This document shows positions 22,771-31,452 of a stretch of 44,504 bases of DNA, in pieces. Both the position numbers and the translations under genes were made by a program. Each line of letters opens with the position of its first letter. Within the stretch, counting starts at the first letter, position 1. The stretch covers positions 1 through 44,504 of the IMG/VR virus record IMGVR_UViG_3300044491_001207; one strand, given 5' to 3'. The notes under the pieces are model-generated. The model was not told the DNA's origin and did not search any database. It saw only the letters and a list, made by a program, of their open reading frames with translations. The stretch comes from a virus.

Positions 22771-23735
22771 ATTTTTTTCCAAGTGTTAAACTTAAGTTTT
22801 GCTTCTAAACCAGAATACGTATTTGATTCTATCACGGACTGCACATCCAGTCCAGACATCACCATATCATTTATATCTTTATCATCTATACCATTTGGCC
22901 AGATGACTACGGAGTCGCCATTATCGATTGTGCGTCCGATACGGGCGACGATTTCACTGTTCCTTGGTTCGTTATCATAGATCCAAACAGGATTGCTGAC
23001 CCCCCAACGATCAACATCAGCATCAGCTCCGCACATAGCAATCGAGTTGCTAATGAACGTGCTGTCAAAAGGTCCCTCTGTAATATAGACTGGAGCATCT
23101 TTTCTGATGTTATCAAGTCCATAGATTTTTGGCGAGTCATCATTAATCATTACCGTGATGTATTTAATCGGGTTAGGATTTATAGATCTACCTTGAAACC
23201 CAATAAGATTTTTTTCATAATATAGAGGAATTATAATTCTCTCCTCTTCATATCTTATATCATCAAACGTATGCTTGATGCTGTTTACAAACTCTTTGAA
23301 ATGTTCTGCATAATAAAAGTTTTCTGGATTTAGTTTTCTTGCAGTCAGGTATCCTGCGGATCTAGGACTTTGAGATGCTTTTGGGAGATCAATTTTCTTA
23401 TTAAACTTAGGTGCTTCAAATTTAAAGACAGGTTCTTCAGTTACAAAATTTCTTCCAGTATGACCACTCTTAAACTTCTCCATACTATATTGTTTATGGA
23501 TGACGGGATCAATTTCCTTTAAAAAATTATTGAACGACATTGAAGCACCACAGTTGTGACACTTGAAGTTTGTATTTGCCTTTACGGCATAAAGATATCC
23601 TCGCGTCTTACTCTTATTCTTTTTAGAATCCCCACAGATAGGGCACCTGAAATTATACAGGTTTGATTTTACTCTCTTAAATTTTTGAAGGCGTGAAGAT
23701 ACGAGTCCAATAAATTTGGAATCAATGTGATCCAT
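22767..23735 (-). CDS. 61: DNA primase, T4 gp61-like
   Basis: A protein of about 322 residues. A zinc-ribbon in the N-terminus (CPICGDSKKNKSK, then FKCHNCG) binds template. A Toprim-like core follows (PVYITEGPFDSTFI with the catalytic Glu, then GADADVDRWG and VWIYDNEPRN). gp61 synthesises RNA primers for lagging strands with helicase gp41, which is present at 31449-32825. I use ATG 23735; a longer frame begins with TTG at 23747. It overlaps the upstream coiled-coil gene by 14 bases. Confidence 0.88.
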   Translation of the reverse strand: MDHIDSKFIGLVSSRLQKFKRVKSNLYNFRCPICGDSKKNKSKTRGYLYAVKANTNFKCHNCGASMSFNNFLKEIDPVIHKQYSMEKFKSGHTGRNFVTEEPVFKFEAPKFNKKIDLPKASQSPRSAGYLTARKLNPENFYYAEHFKEFVNSIKHTFDDIRYEEERIIIPLYYEKNLIGFQGRSINPNPIKYITVMINDDSPKIYGLDNIRKDAPVYITEGPFDSTFISNSIAMCGADADVDRWGVSNPVWIYDNEPRNSEIVARIGRTIDNGDSVVIWPNGIDDKDINDMVMSGLDVQSVIESNTYSGLEAKLKFNTWKKI

Positions 23736-24123
23736 GCACAAAGGCAACTACTGGTGATACTATAGCACTTTCTGTAGAGGATATCAAGGGTCTGAGAGTT
23801 TTAATTGCTTGAGGATTAGTTAGAATTAGAATTCCTCCCAGTGCTCCGATGCCAATCCAAAGTTTCCGTTCCAATAATGATAGTCGTTTAGTAACGCTGT
23901 CATGATCGCTGTCCATTTTATCACGTAGTTTGTCGATCTTATCAAACAACACTGCGTCGATCTCTTCTTGTTTCGTGATTCTTTCCTCATGAACCGCAAG
24001 CATTCTACTCACGTTATTATTTACCTCTGCAATTTTTTCAATTGCAGAATCCAACCTTGAGACCAGTGCCTCAAAGTTTTGAAGTCTCTCCTCTAAAACT
24101 GCCACCTTAACTTGCTCAGCCAT
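23722..24123 (-). CDS. Coiled-coil protein with one membrane segment
   Basis: A 133-residue protein. Residues 1 to about 85 form a long heptad-rich helix (VAVLEERLQNFEALVSRLDS, then IDAVLFDKIDKLRDKM). One hydrophobic segment follows at about 88-104 (LWIGIGALGGILILTN) and a short tail. The layout resembles small phage inner-membrane proteins, some of which are spanins or superinfection-immunity factors, but no specific family is visible. It overlaps the genes on both sides. Confidence 0.62.
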   Translation of the reverse strand: MAEQVKVAVLEERLQNFEALVSRLDSAIEKIAEVNNNVSRMLAVHEERITKQEEIDAVLFDKIDKLRDKMDSDHDSVTKRLSLLERKLWIGIGALGGILILTNPQAIKTLRPLISSTESAIVSPVVAFVHGSH

Positions 24124-24313
24124 CTTTAGGTGTCCAGAGTTTCCTTATACCTTTCTGGTAGATATACTTTTTCCTTTTTCTTCTCACTGGAGGATCGTCA
24201 CCAGACTCTACTGTACCAGCAATGTTTCCGCTACCAACATTATTGGTAGGAGGTGCTACCTGTTCGCGAAGACGAATCAAGTTTATTATCTTGTCAAGAG
24301 TCTTCTTTTCCAT
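24116..24313 (-). CDS. Small basic hypothetical protein
   Basis: A 65-residue protein starting MEKKTLDKIINLIRLREQ, with a Gly/Ser-rich linker and a basic end (RRKRKKYIYQKGIRKLW). No domain is recognised. It overlaps its upstream neighbour by 20 bases and the downstream coiled-coil gene by 8. Confidence 0.58.
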   Translation of the reverse strand: MEKKTLDKIINLIRLREQVAPPTNNVGSGNIAGTVESGDDPPVRRKRKKYIYQKGIRKLWTPKDG

Positions 24314-24686
24314 TGTAGATTTTATAGAGTTCGGATAAACAGTAGATATCTACTTGAACATCATGAATATAAGTCTTAGGATGTTCCGGCAGTTTCCCTA
24401 AAAAAATAATAAAACTTTTCATACAAGACCAAAGTTCCCGTTCTATCTTAAAGAACAGCATTGGTGTTGTTGCTTCACCAAATATATTATACAAAATAAT
24501 AAAGTGATTTAAGAGAAGATGAGTCTTAAGTTGACCCGTATTTTTATATCGTTTAAGTAAACGTTTAATATACTTGAAGTGATTTAAATCACGATCAAAG
24601 TCTTCTCTTGTGACAGCTTGGGGATTTTGATAATTTTTAATGGCGAATAACAAAAAGTTATCTTCATTCAATTCATTGAAAATCAT
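24294..24686 (-). CDS. Conserved hypothetical cyanophage protein
   Basis: A 130-residue helical protein: MIFNELNEDNFLLFAIKNY, then LNHFKYIKRLLKRYKNTG and LLLNHFIILYNIFG. Its position between virion-type genes and primase is as I recall from T4-like cyanophages, but I have no functional clue. The next gene upstream ends 17 bases before it. Confidence 0.65.
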   Translation of the reverse strand: MIFNELNEDNFLLFAIKNYQNPQAVTREDFDRDLNHFKYIKRLLKRYKNTGQLKTHLLLNHFIILYNIFGEATTPMLFFKIERELWSCMKSFIIFLGKLPEHPKTYIHDVQVDIYCLSELYKIYNGKEDS

Positions 24687-24702
24687 ATATCATTACATAC
24701 CG

Positions 24703-25257
24703 TTACTTTTGATCAGGGAACTTAGGTACATTGCCAGTAGAAATACCGGACATTGCAACTAGAATTTCCTTCTTAACTCTTAACTGACCCTCACAGTCTC
24801 TATAAGTTTGGATACCAACCCAACCTACTCCAGTCTCAAAAGCAGTTCCTGCTGCTTCTTGTGATCCAGAAGTAGAAATACCATAGACGAATCTATCAGT
24901 AGTTCCTCCAACACCAGTGTTTTGACTGTATGCGGAGTTGAGGATAGTAGACTTGGGACACTCAGAAACTGTAAATGATGTGTTGCCAATAGCACCACCA
25001 GTTAAGTTTACAGTTGATCCAATAGTCAATGAAGTTGTACTTGCAACACCAACGACTACAGCATCCCCAAAATACGTAGAGATACCACCAAATCCATCAC
25101 CATTTCTTACACCAAATCTAATAATACTACCTGTGCCAGCATACCCGGCAGTTCCAAAAGTAGTACCGGTTCCTTGAACTTCCAGGGTAGCGTAGTTCAA
25201 AGACACCGTGGCTCCCGATTGAACGGAGAGATTATCGTTATTGCCCCAGAGTGCCAT
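24703..25257 (-). CDS. Putative virion structural protein
   Basis: A 184-residue protein rich in Gly, Thr, Ser and Val, with the strand-turn character of head or tail fibre-type proteins. It opens MALWGNNDNLSVQSGATVSL, a start I associate with cyanophage structural proteins. Its middle has repeated VVVGVASTTSLTIGSTVNLT-like strands. A T4 late promoter sequence TATAAATA lies at 25291-25298, about 34 bases before the start. No exact structural role is recognised. Confidence 0.68.
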   Translation of the reverse strand: MALWGNNDNLSVQSGATVSLNYATLEVQGTGTTFGTAGYAGTGSIIRFGVRNGDGFGGISTYFGDAVVVGVASTTSLTIGSTVNLTGGAIGNTSFTVSECPKSTILNSAYSQNTGVGGTTDRFVYGISTSGSQEAAGTAFETGVGWVGIQTYRDCEGQLRVKKEILVAMSGISTGNVPKFPDQK

Positions 25258-25290
25258 GTGCTCTTCTCTATAAATTTATTTGCTATAAGA

Positions 25291-25298
25291 TATTTATA
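25291..25298 (-). promoter_or_regulatory. T4-type late promoter TATAAATA
   Basis: An exact TATAAATA on the minus strand in the gap in front of the structural gene at 24703-25257, 34 bases before its start codon. T4-like phages use this box with gp55 sigma and gp33. Its presence classes the gene as late. Confidence 0.7.
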
Positions 25299-25321
25299 AA
25301 AAAGAAGACCTCATAGATTTA

Positions 25322-25531
25322 TCATTCTGATGCATCTTCTTTGGCTTTAATTGCCTTCGTAACAACTTCTAAAAGTTGATCATCCATATCAGTCTTGGTC
25401 AGCTTAACTGCCTTAGAAAGAATAACAAGACAGATCTCAACCATCTTCTCACCCAGTTCTTCATTTTCAGGAATGTTTGCGACGGCATCTTTAACAATCT
25501 TTGCTGCTAGTGGAAGTAAAAAAGTAAGCAT
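25322..25531 (-). CDS. Small hypothetical protein with hydrophobic N-terminus
   Basis: A 69-residue protein beginning MLTFLLPLAAKIVKDAVANI, then helical and acidic (ENEELGEKMVEICLVILSKAV). The hydrophobic part is short (about 10 residues), so a true membrane span is doubtful. A GAGGT ribosome site is placed well before the ATG. Function is unknown. Confidence 0.58.
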   Translation of the reverse strand: MLTFLLPLAAKIVKDAVANIPENEELGEKMVEICLVILSKAVKLTKTDMDDQLLEVVTKAIKAKEDASE

Positions 25532-25552
25532 AGTAAACCTCAGTTGTTAATA

Positions 25553-25759
25553 CTATATATTCTCTAAAAATTCTTTTAATGATTTTTTCTTTTTCTCAGG
25601 TAACTTTTTATGCTTAGTAGAAGCAAAGTCTTTCGCATCACTCTTCTTCATTGATGCTGCTGCCTTAGCAACCTCAGGTGAAGGGTTGGTCATGTCACCT
25701 TTTTTGGTGGCATAAACCATACCCATAAACCTTTGCTGTGCCTTAGATACTGCTGGCAT
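25553..25759 (-). CDS. DUF3008-family small basic protein
   Basis: A 68-residue lysine-rich protein. The start MPAVSKAQQRFMGMVYATKK and the end DAKDFASTKHKKLPEKKKK follow the DUF3008 pattern (A-V-S-K-x-Q-Q-x-x-M-G-M and F-A-x-T-K-H-K-x-L-P). The family is found in phages and bacteria with no known role. It lies one base after the large basic protein, which carries similar Lys/Ala-rich composition, suggesting association with the same virion component. Confidence 0.75.
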   Translation of the reverse strand: MPAVSKAQQRFMGMVYATKKGDMTNPSPEVAKAAASMKKSDAKDFASTKHKKLPEKKKKSLKEFLENI

Positions 25760-25760
25760 A

Positions 25761-28085
25761 TCAAGTCGCTTTCTTTCTGCGATTCATCTCCTTCGTCACT
25801 CTCTTCATCATAAATTGATTAGAAGGAAGACTCTGATCACTACCACTTACTTGCTTATGCAATGCTGCTAGTTTCTCATCAGACTGTTTGGCCATCTTGG
25901 CATCTTCTTTAATTGCACCCTGGCCATGCTTGGCGCGAATGCTTGCCTTTACTTTCTCAAGTGCAGACATACCATCATACTTTGGTTTTTTCTTACCAAA
26001 TGTATTTGGTGTGTTACTAACTGGTTTGTTGTAACGTTGGTTGCCACCAAGTCCACCACGTTCCATGCGACGATCTCTTAGAGAATCTTCGGTTGCTTCA
26101 CCCATTGCTTTCGCGGGTGGCTCAGTCTTTTTTGCTTTGTTCAAACTCTGTTGTCTTTTCTGAGCAATCATTCTATCAACCATTGCTTTCTTCTTTTGAA
26201 GTTGCAATTCTTGAGGAGTCATTGATGCCTCTTCTTTTCTCAGGTTTGCTTTCCGCATCTTCAAGTATGCCCTGTCCTTGGAACCCATACGGGCTTGACC
26301 TTGTGGTTTCTTAGAACCACCAGCGGGATTAGAACCAGTGTTCTTTGCTCTGTATGAGTAGTTTGCACCGCTGCCCTTAGAGTCACCAGAGACCATCTTA
26401 CCAGCCATGGAACGACCGTCCTGATACTCCTTCTCAGATTGTCCGTGTCTACCTTTATGAAGTTCGTCAATCTGCTCAAGTTCTTCTTTGGTTAAAGCTG
26501 CAGCACGTTTGCGGGCTTTGTTACCCTTACCTCTCGCATCATCAGCACCATACTTACTATAACCACCTTTCAACTGACGTTCATGTGCTGCTTTTGATTT
26601 GTCTGCAACACCTTTAGAATAACGTGATCCACCAAATTCTTTTTGATCACTATCTGCTTTTGCACGGGTCTTCTTAAGAATTTGAGCCTTAGCAGAAGTA
26701 TCAGATTTTTCTGGACCAACATTATACTTCTTACGAAGTTGATCACCCCTACTCATGGGTTTTGCTGGTTCTTCTTTCTTCTTACCAAGAAGTCTCTTTA
26801 CTGCAGAACGTAAACCCTCATCTAAAGATTGATACTCCTCATACATATCATCCCAGGTAAGATCAGAGCAGTCATACCCTTCAGTAATAAGGAAATCAAC
26901 ATACTCTTCAACCTCAACTTCTTCATTCTTAGCACCAGACTTATGACGGACAGTTCCTTTCTCGTCAGTATAGGTTTCTTTCTCCTTTCTGGCAGTTACA
27001 TAACCTACACCAGGAACTACACCAGTTTTACCTGCTGCTCTTGCTGCGTTTCTGTCTGCTGCTCTTTGTGCTGCTCTCTTACGATTGCGATCATAAGAAC
27101 TCATTGCTTCATCAACAGTCTCTTCACTCATACGGTCAACAACTTTCTGTGCCATTTTTTTGACACCACGCTTAGTAGAGACCTTTGCTCTCTGGACAGC
27201 AGGAGTTGCCTTCATCTTAAGGTTTCTTGCTTTGTTATATCCCTTGACTGCCATCTTACCAAGAAAACCCTTTGCTTTCTGCTTCAGTTTATCTCTGGTT
27301 CTTTCACGCTTAGGTGCTTCGGTGTCATGACCCATAGTCACAGTTGCCTCAATAAGAGCCTGCTCAATTGCTGACTCTATATCATCCTCAGAATATCCTT
27401 CTTCAATCAGTTCATCATATACTTCTTCAACAACACCATCAAGTTCAGTAACCTCAATTTCTTCTAAAAGAGTTCCACCCATCTCTTCAATTGCCTCACC
27501 CAGTTTAGGATTAATATTAATTTTATTTTTTATATTTTTTTCTTTAATGGGTTTTTCACTTTCATCATTACCCACGACCTCAGAGAGATCGTTCCTCCAA
27601 TCAGAGAATGCCTCCTTTATTTTCTTTTTAGACATTGCCTTACCAATTGCCTTGCGGCGATTCATCAAATACTTATCAGTGCCATCTTTCTTACCGTCAT
27701 TATTGACATCACTATCTTCCTTACCCACAGGATCAAGTGCTTCTTTAGTCATACCAACAATAATTTTATTATTTTTGGTTTTCTTATCCATATAGGAAAT
27801 GCTTTGCTTTTGTTGATCAGCATAACCTTTTCCCTTTGAAGGGGCAAGACGTGTATCACCTGCTTTTCTATCAGTAGCAGCTGCCTTTCTCATTTCAGTA
27901 TCTTGTCCTCGTACCTCTTCAAAATGAGGATTCTTCATTTGAGGACCCTTAGCAAGATCCTTACGTGCCTTCTCATTATTTGCCTGACGCTTCTTCATAT
28001 CTGGTTCCAGATATGTATCATCTTTCTTTTCAGCAATTTGATTCAAATAAATTTTAGAGAGATCATTCAAATGAATTCCAGACAT
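25761..28085 (-). CDS. Large basic putative internal virion protein with protease-like sites
   Basis: A 774-residue, highly charged, low-complexity protein rich in Lys, Arg, Ala and Glu. There are four matches to the T4 gp21 prohead protease rule (L or I, any, E, then A or G): IKE/A at 156-159, LIE/A at 245-248, ITE/G at 400-403 and LDE/G at 421-424. A sequence of the D-x-D-x-N-x-D-G type is at 124-131, like an EF-hand or dockerin calcium loop. Basic helices ([19 protein letters not shown]) could bind DNA. It follows the capsid-targeted nucleotidyltransferase gene by 10 bases. No enzyme domain is recognised. Confidence 0.7.
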   Translation of the reverse strand: MSGIHLNDLSKIYLNQIAEKKDDTYLEPDMKKRQANNEKARKDLAKGPQMKNPHFEEVRGQDTEMRKAAATDRKAGDTRLAPSKGKGYADQQKQSISYMDKKTKNNKIIVGMTKEALDPVGKEDSDVNNDGKKDGTDKYLMNRRKAIGKAMSKKKIKEAFSDWRNDLSEVVGNDESEKPIKEKNIKNKININPKLGEAIEEMGGTLLEEIEVTELDGVVEEVYDELIEEGYSEDDIESAIEQALIEATVTMGHDTEAPKRERTRDKLKQKAKGFLGKMAVKGYNKARNLKMKATPAVQRAKVSTKRGVKKMAQKVVDRMSEETVDEAMSSYDRNRKRAAQRAADRNAARAAGKTGVVPGVGYVTARKEKETYTDEKGTVRHKSGAKNEEVEVEEYVDFLITEGYDCSDLTWDDMYEEYQSLDEGLRSAVKRLLGKKKEEPAKPMSRGDQLRKKYNVGPEKSDTSAKAQILKKTRAKADSDQKEFGGSRYSKGVADKSKAAHERQLKGGYSKYGADDARGKGNKARKRAAALTKEELEQIDELHKGRHGQSEKEYQDGRSMAGKMVSGDSKGSGANYSYRAKNTGSNPAGGSKKPQGQARMGSKDRAYLKMRKANLRKEEASMTPQELQLQKKKAMVDRMIAQKRQQSLNKAKKTEPPAKAMGEATEDSLRDRRMERGGLGGNQRYNKPVSNTPNTFGKKKPKYDGMSALEKVKASIRAKHGQGAIKEDAKMAKQSDEKLAALHKQVSGSDQSLPSNQFMMKRVTKEMNRRKKAT

Positions 28086-28095
28086 GGTAATTTTA

Positions 28096-29322
28096 CTACT
28101 TCTTTTTCTTATATTTATTTATTAAATTCTTAATACCAAGAGTTCCCGTCATTCTCATTGTATACTCACGATGTGAATCTGTTCCCACTTCTCTCTGAGA
28201 TCCAGGAACACCAGATGGTCCTGGATAATTTACAACTGCTTCCATCACATCATGAATCCAGGATTTAAACATATAGTTCTCTTTTGTTAAACAAATAAGA
28301 TGATTAGTCCCTCTACGAATAATCTCTCCAATCAATCCTGTGTTTAAGTTCTCTACAATATCACCAATTTTAAAAATATTCTCACTTACATATTGGTCAC
28401 GTAGTCCTCTAGGATCACACTTAGGTGCAATTTCCCACATCTCTGCAACTTCTTTCTTTTTCTTCTTCGCACCCATACCTTGACGGACAGCATTAAAGAG
28501 TGCTGTAGTATCACCGTCATCCAATTCTTTTGGAGTGCCGCGACGGAAAGAATCAAAGTCATCATCAACAACTGCCTTTCTCATCTTAGATGCTGACATA
28601 CCTTCTACACCCTCAGCATCTGCATCTCTTACACCAGCAGAGATAACACGAATCAAATCAAAGTCATACAACTCACCATTATATTTTTGTGCTAGGTTTT
28701 CAAATTCAGCCTGACGATCAGATCCAACAACAATATTCACGTTACGATATCCTTGCTCACTTGCAGTGGTAAGGACATTAAAGATAGATCTCATTTCATC
28801 ATCATTAACAATATTCTCTGAATAATCAGGGAACATTTTCTTCATAAAGGAAATCTTCATATCAGCATCCAGTGGATTTTTCTTAGGATCCTGAGAACGT
28901 GAGGGATATATTTTCAAGTCTGCGCCACCAGCTGCTTTCTTAGCTGCAGCAAGTAACTTACCATGTCCTACAGTAGGAGGATTAAATCTACCAAATGCCG
29001 TAGTCAGAGTTTCTGTAGGTTCACCAGAAGTTTGATCTGCCTCACCTGCTTTTGCTCTCTCCGCACCAGTCTCTTGAGGTGTATCCTTCTTAGTCTTTGT
29101 CTCAGGTTTTGCTGGTGCTGCTTTTCTTTTTGCAGTTGGTCCATCTTGTTCTTTTGGTTTCTTCTTATCTACAAACTTTAACTTGCCATCTTCAGTCGTC
29201 GCAACAAACTTACCACGGGAATCTAACCAACCGCCGTGTCCATCACTCTTGAGGTTCATTTTATTCGCCTGCATACTTGCCTGCGATTGTGCCTCATTCA
29301 GGAACTGAAAGAAACTTTTCAT
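28096..29322 (-). CDS. Nucleotidyltransferase with N-terminal capsid-targeting-like peptide
   Basis: A 408-residue protein. Residues 1-11, [11 protein letters not shown], match the form of the T4 internal-protein targeting peptide, cut after LNE (L8-E10) by gp21 protease. A linker rich in Lys/Pro/Glu spans about 50-105. A nucleotidyltransferase fold follows: [14 protein letters not shown] at 110-123 (HxGH), NIVVGSDRQ (196-203) and [10 protein letters not shown] (241-250). The C-terminal third (about 300-408) has [16 protein letters not shown] and MFKSWIHDV segments of an unknown small domain. The nucleotide and acceptor are unknown. Start supported by an AAGGAAAT ribosome site. Confidence 0.8.
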   Translation of the reverse strand: MKSFFQFLNEAQSQASMQANKMNLKSDGHGGWLDSRGKFVATTEDGKLKFVDKKKPKEQDGPTAKRKAAPAKPETKTKKDTPQETGAERAKAGEADQTSGEPTETLTTAFGRFNPPTVGHGKLLAAAKKAAGGADLKIYPSRSQDPKKNPLDADMKISFMKKMFPDYSENIVNDDEMRSIFNVLTTASEQGYRNVNIVVGSDRQAEFENLAQKYNGELYDFDLIRVISAGVRDADAEGVEGMSASKMRKAVVDDDFDSFRRGTPKELDDGDTTALFNAVRQGMGAKKKKKEVAEMWEIAPKCDPRGLRDQYVSENIFKIGDIVENLNTGLIGEIIRRGTNHLICLTKENYMFKSWIHDVMEAVVNYPGPSGVPGSQREVGTDSHREYTMRMTGTLGIKNLINKYKKKK

Positions 29323-29352
29323 TGATATTAATATTTCCTTATACTATATTTA

Positions 29353-30513
29353 TCATTTCTTTTTATAGTCACACATTATATGCGACGGATATAATCCAGA
29401 TTGCTTATTCCTCAAATTAAACATGAATTTATAAACTGAACTTTCCATATGAATATCAAGTCTCTTTCCCTTTCCTTGAGACCCACCATACATTAATTTG
29501 ACCGATCCACTTATCGTAGATGCTTTTTTCATATATGCTTGATCCATTTCATACATCTTCACTCCACCAGATGTTCCACCATGAACCATCCAATATCCAT
29601 AACCAATAGCATATTGAAGTAAATCTTGTATGGCTGATTTGTCACACTTACTTGTCACATCAACAGTTGGCATCTTTGTCTTATGTGGATACTCATTAAA
29701 TGTTTTAGCATAAGTGATTGGATCAATTCCAAACATTCTGAATATCTCTTTTCCGATTGGATTACTATATCCTTCAAAATATTTTTTATAATCATCTACA
29801 GCAAATATTCTGCCGACACCAGAGTTAATAAAGGTCAAAGTATTTCCGTACTTGAGGGATAGATATATCTCTTCCTTTCTTGGTCCCCAATAAGTCGTTA
29901 TATCCGTAACTGTGCTACCAATATCTTTTGATTTTGATCCACCAGCAGTTACATACAATCCACCACTTCCACCAGCTAAAGGTCTTGGTTGATTTTTCCC
30001 ACCAACTGCTTCAACGTTAGAGTAACCAATCTTTACTTCTTCACCTATTAATTCTATTAATTTTTGTGCTTCTTTTTTATAAGTCGTAGGTTTACATTCA
30101 CAAGCAAGTTCACACCTTAAACTTTCATAGAAATCATTCTCAAATTTAATACCAAGATTTATTTTCTTACCACCAGTTTGACCACCAAACTCTTCCGTCT
30201 TTACCATCTCGGTGATGGGAACAGTCTTTACCTGATTGGTGTTTACAAATTTACCAACAAATAAAATTTTATCTCTATTATTACTTCTTCCGATTATAGA
30301 TCGGAGTCTTGCAAGAAGTTCATCATATCTATCTTTCTCATCACTCTCAAAAGGGTGCTCTTCATCATCCATTACTAGTATAAGAGCATGCGGTTTGAAT
30401 TGACCATCTTTATGCAAAAAAGTATCCATCAAACCATTCATATGAAGGAATTTTTTTACAAGAGTTATTTCCCTATCACCCTTTGCAATTTGAGATTTTG
30501 ACAGTTCTGCCAT
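29353..30513 (-). CDS. Hypothetical protein, possible PD-(D/E)XK nuclease fold
   Basis: A 386-residue soluble protein. The region IGSTVTDITTYWG then EEIYLSLKYGNTLTF has an Asp followed about 18 residues later by an S-x-K, which fits a restriction-type nuclease core. FENDFYESL upstream could supply an active-site Glu. The N-terminus (ALILVMDDEEHPFESDEKD) is acidic. No sequence family is recognised with certainty. The stop is 30 bases before the capsid-targeted gene, and an imperfect late box (GATAAATA) lies in the gap. Confidence 0.55.
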   Translation of the reverse strand: MAELSKSQIAKGDREITLVKKFLHMNGLMDTFLHKDGQFKPHALILVMDDEEHPFESDEKDRYDELLARLRSIIGRSNNRDKILFVGKFVNTNQVKTVPITEMVKTEEFGGQTGGKKINLGIKFENDFYESLRCELACECKPTTYKKEAQKLIELIGEEVKIGYSNVEAVGGKNQPRPLAGGSGGLYVTAGGSKSKDIGSTVTDITTYWGPRKEEIYLSLKYGNTLTFINSGVGRIFAVDDYKKYFEGYSNPIGKEIFRMFGIDPITYAKTFNEYPHKTKMPTVDVTSKCDKSAIQDLLQYAIGYGYWMVHGGTSGGVKMYEMDQAYMKKASTISGSVKLMYGGSQGKGKRLDIHMESSVYKFMFNLRNKQSGLYPSHIMCDYKKK

Positions 30514-30540
30514 TATTCTTTTTTTTAAATATTTATGGAG

Positions 30541-30732
30541 TTATAATCCCTTTAGAGCATCCTTTTCATTTTGATAAGGAACTATTTCACCAGTCTTGAG
30601 TTTCCATGCATACTCCAGTTCAGGTAGTAACCATTCATGAGCTGGAGCACATGCTTTCCAATTGACTGGTTGGATGCACCCCATCACAACTACAGTCCAG
30701 GATGCTGCAATGTAGTTAGTGATGGTTAGCAT
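30541..30732 (-). CDS. Small hypothetical protein with hydrophobic N-terminus
   Basis: A 63-residue protein. Residues 7-19 (YIAASWTVVVMGC) are hydrophobic and end in Cys, roughly like a lipoprotein signal but without a charged start, so export is doubtful. The rest (CAPAHEWLLPELEYAWKLKTG) is Trp-rich. It overlaps the MazG stop by one base. Confidence 0.55.
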   Translation of the reverse strand: MLTITNYIAASWTVVVMGCIQPVNWKACAPAHEWLLPELEYAWKLKTGEIVPYQNEKDALKGL

Positions 30733-31142
30733 TAAACGTCGCCTTCTTTCCTATTCTCAGAGTTATGGACATCGAACTCACCACCAGGATAGCGTGCTTT
30801 CAGTTTCTCTACATTCATTTCAATCACCTCATCAAATGTGGTGTCCAGTGCCATACATGCCTGTGCCAGATACCAACAGATATCACCCAGTTCACGTTTC
30901 ATATGAAAGACATTATCTTCGTTGTAAGGTTTGCCTTGCAAGAAGATTTTCTTCACGACTTCAGTAAACTCACCTGCTTCTGCAGATAATCCAAGAGCAG
31001 CAGTCATAAGTTGTGGAACATTACAATCATGACTAACCTCAAGTTCACTGAGACGTGCTGCAAGAATAGGCCAATCAAGACTAGGATCACTAGTGACTCC
31101 TTTTACAAATTCAAGGTATTTTTCGGTATCAACTTTAGTCAT
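30732..31142 (-). CDS. mazG: MazG-like nucleotide pyrophosphohydrolase
   Basis: A 136-residue all-alpha MazG protein. LSAEAGEFTEVVKKIF gives the E-x-x-E helix and KRELGDICWYLAQAC the E-x-x-D helix that bind Mg and the NTP. MazG hydrolyses NTPs or dNTPs to monophosphates. In cyanophages it has been proposed to act on ppGpp or on high-GC host nucleotides, shifting host physiology. The start overlaps its upstream neighbour by 8 bases, and the stop overlaps the downstream gene by one. Confidence 0.9.
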   Translation of the reverse strand: MTKVDTEKYLEFVKGVTSDPSLDWPILAARLSELEVSHDCNVPQLMTAALGLSAEAGEFTEVVKKIFLQGKPYNEDNVFHMKRELGDICWYLAQACMALDTTFDEVIEMNVEKLKARYPGGEFDVHNSENRKEGDV

Positions 31143-31452
31143 GAAAATCAGGGATAAATGGTTCTTGACAATCTGGGGGGAGTTGTTGTATAGGAAGTTT
31201 TTGTCCTTCTACTTCAATGTATTCCACTTCTTCCCAACTACCGCCGACACCACCGTCCATATTGACAACGATATCTTTAGTTGGGAGTTTGGGTCTTTCT
31301 AAAAGTTTGACATCAACTGTTTCGTAAATTGGTTTAAATTGGTAATAGTGTCCATCACCTCTTGTTCCAATAAGATTGACGGCATCTTTAATAGAACCAC
31401 AATCAGCAATCTTTTTACCGGTTGGATCAAATACAGAGTAGTATCCGTTCAA
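31135..31452 (-). CDS. Hypothetical protein
   Basis: A 105-residue soluble protein: MNGYYSVFDPTGKKIADCGS, a Gly/Arg turn (GTRGDGHYYQF) and a Pro-rich end (LPPDCQEPFIPDF). No known domain. It overlaps gp41 and MazG by 4 and 8 bases, placing it firmly in the replication operon. Confidence 0.65.
   Translation of the reverse strand: MNGYYSVFDPTGKKIADCGSIKDAVNLIGTRGDGHYYQFKPIYETVDVKLLERPKLPTKDIVVNMDGGVGGSWEEVEYIEVEGQKLPIQQLPPDCQEPFIPDFHD

Noticed and set aside
29347-29354. GATAAATA, an imperfect late promoter before the capsid-targeted gene
   Set aside because: One mismatch in the first base; such AT-rich octamers are expected often by chance here. Possible but not listed as a feature.
30525-30540. 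CATAAATA, another imperfect late box near 30530
   Set aside because: Mismatch in the first base, and it lies just downstream of the 29353-30513 gene's start rather than in front of it.
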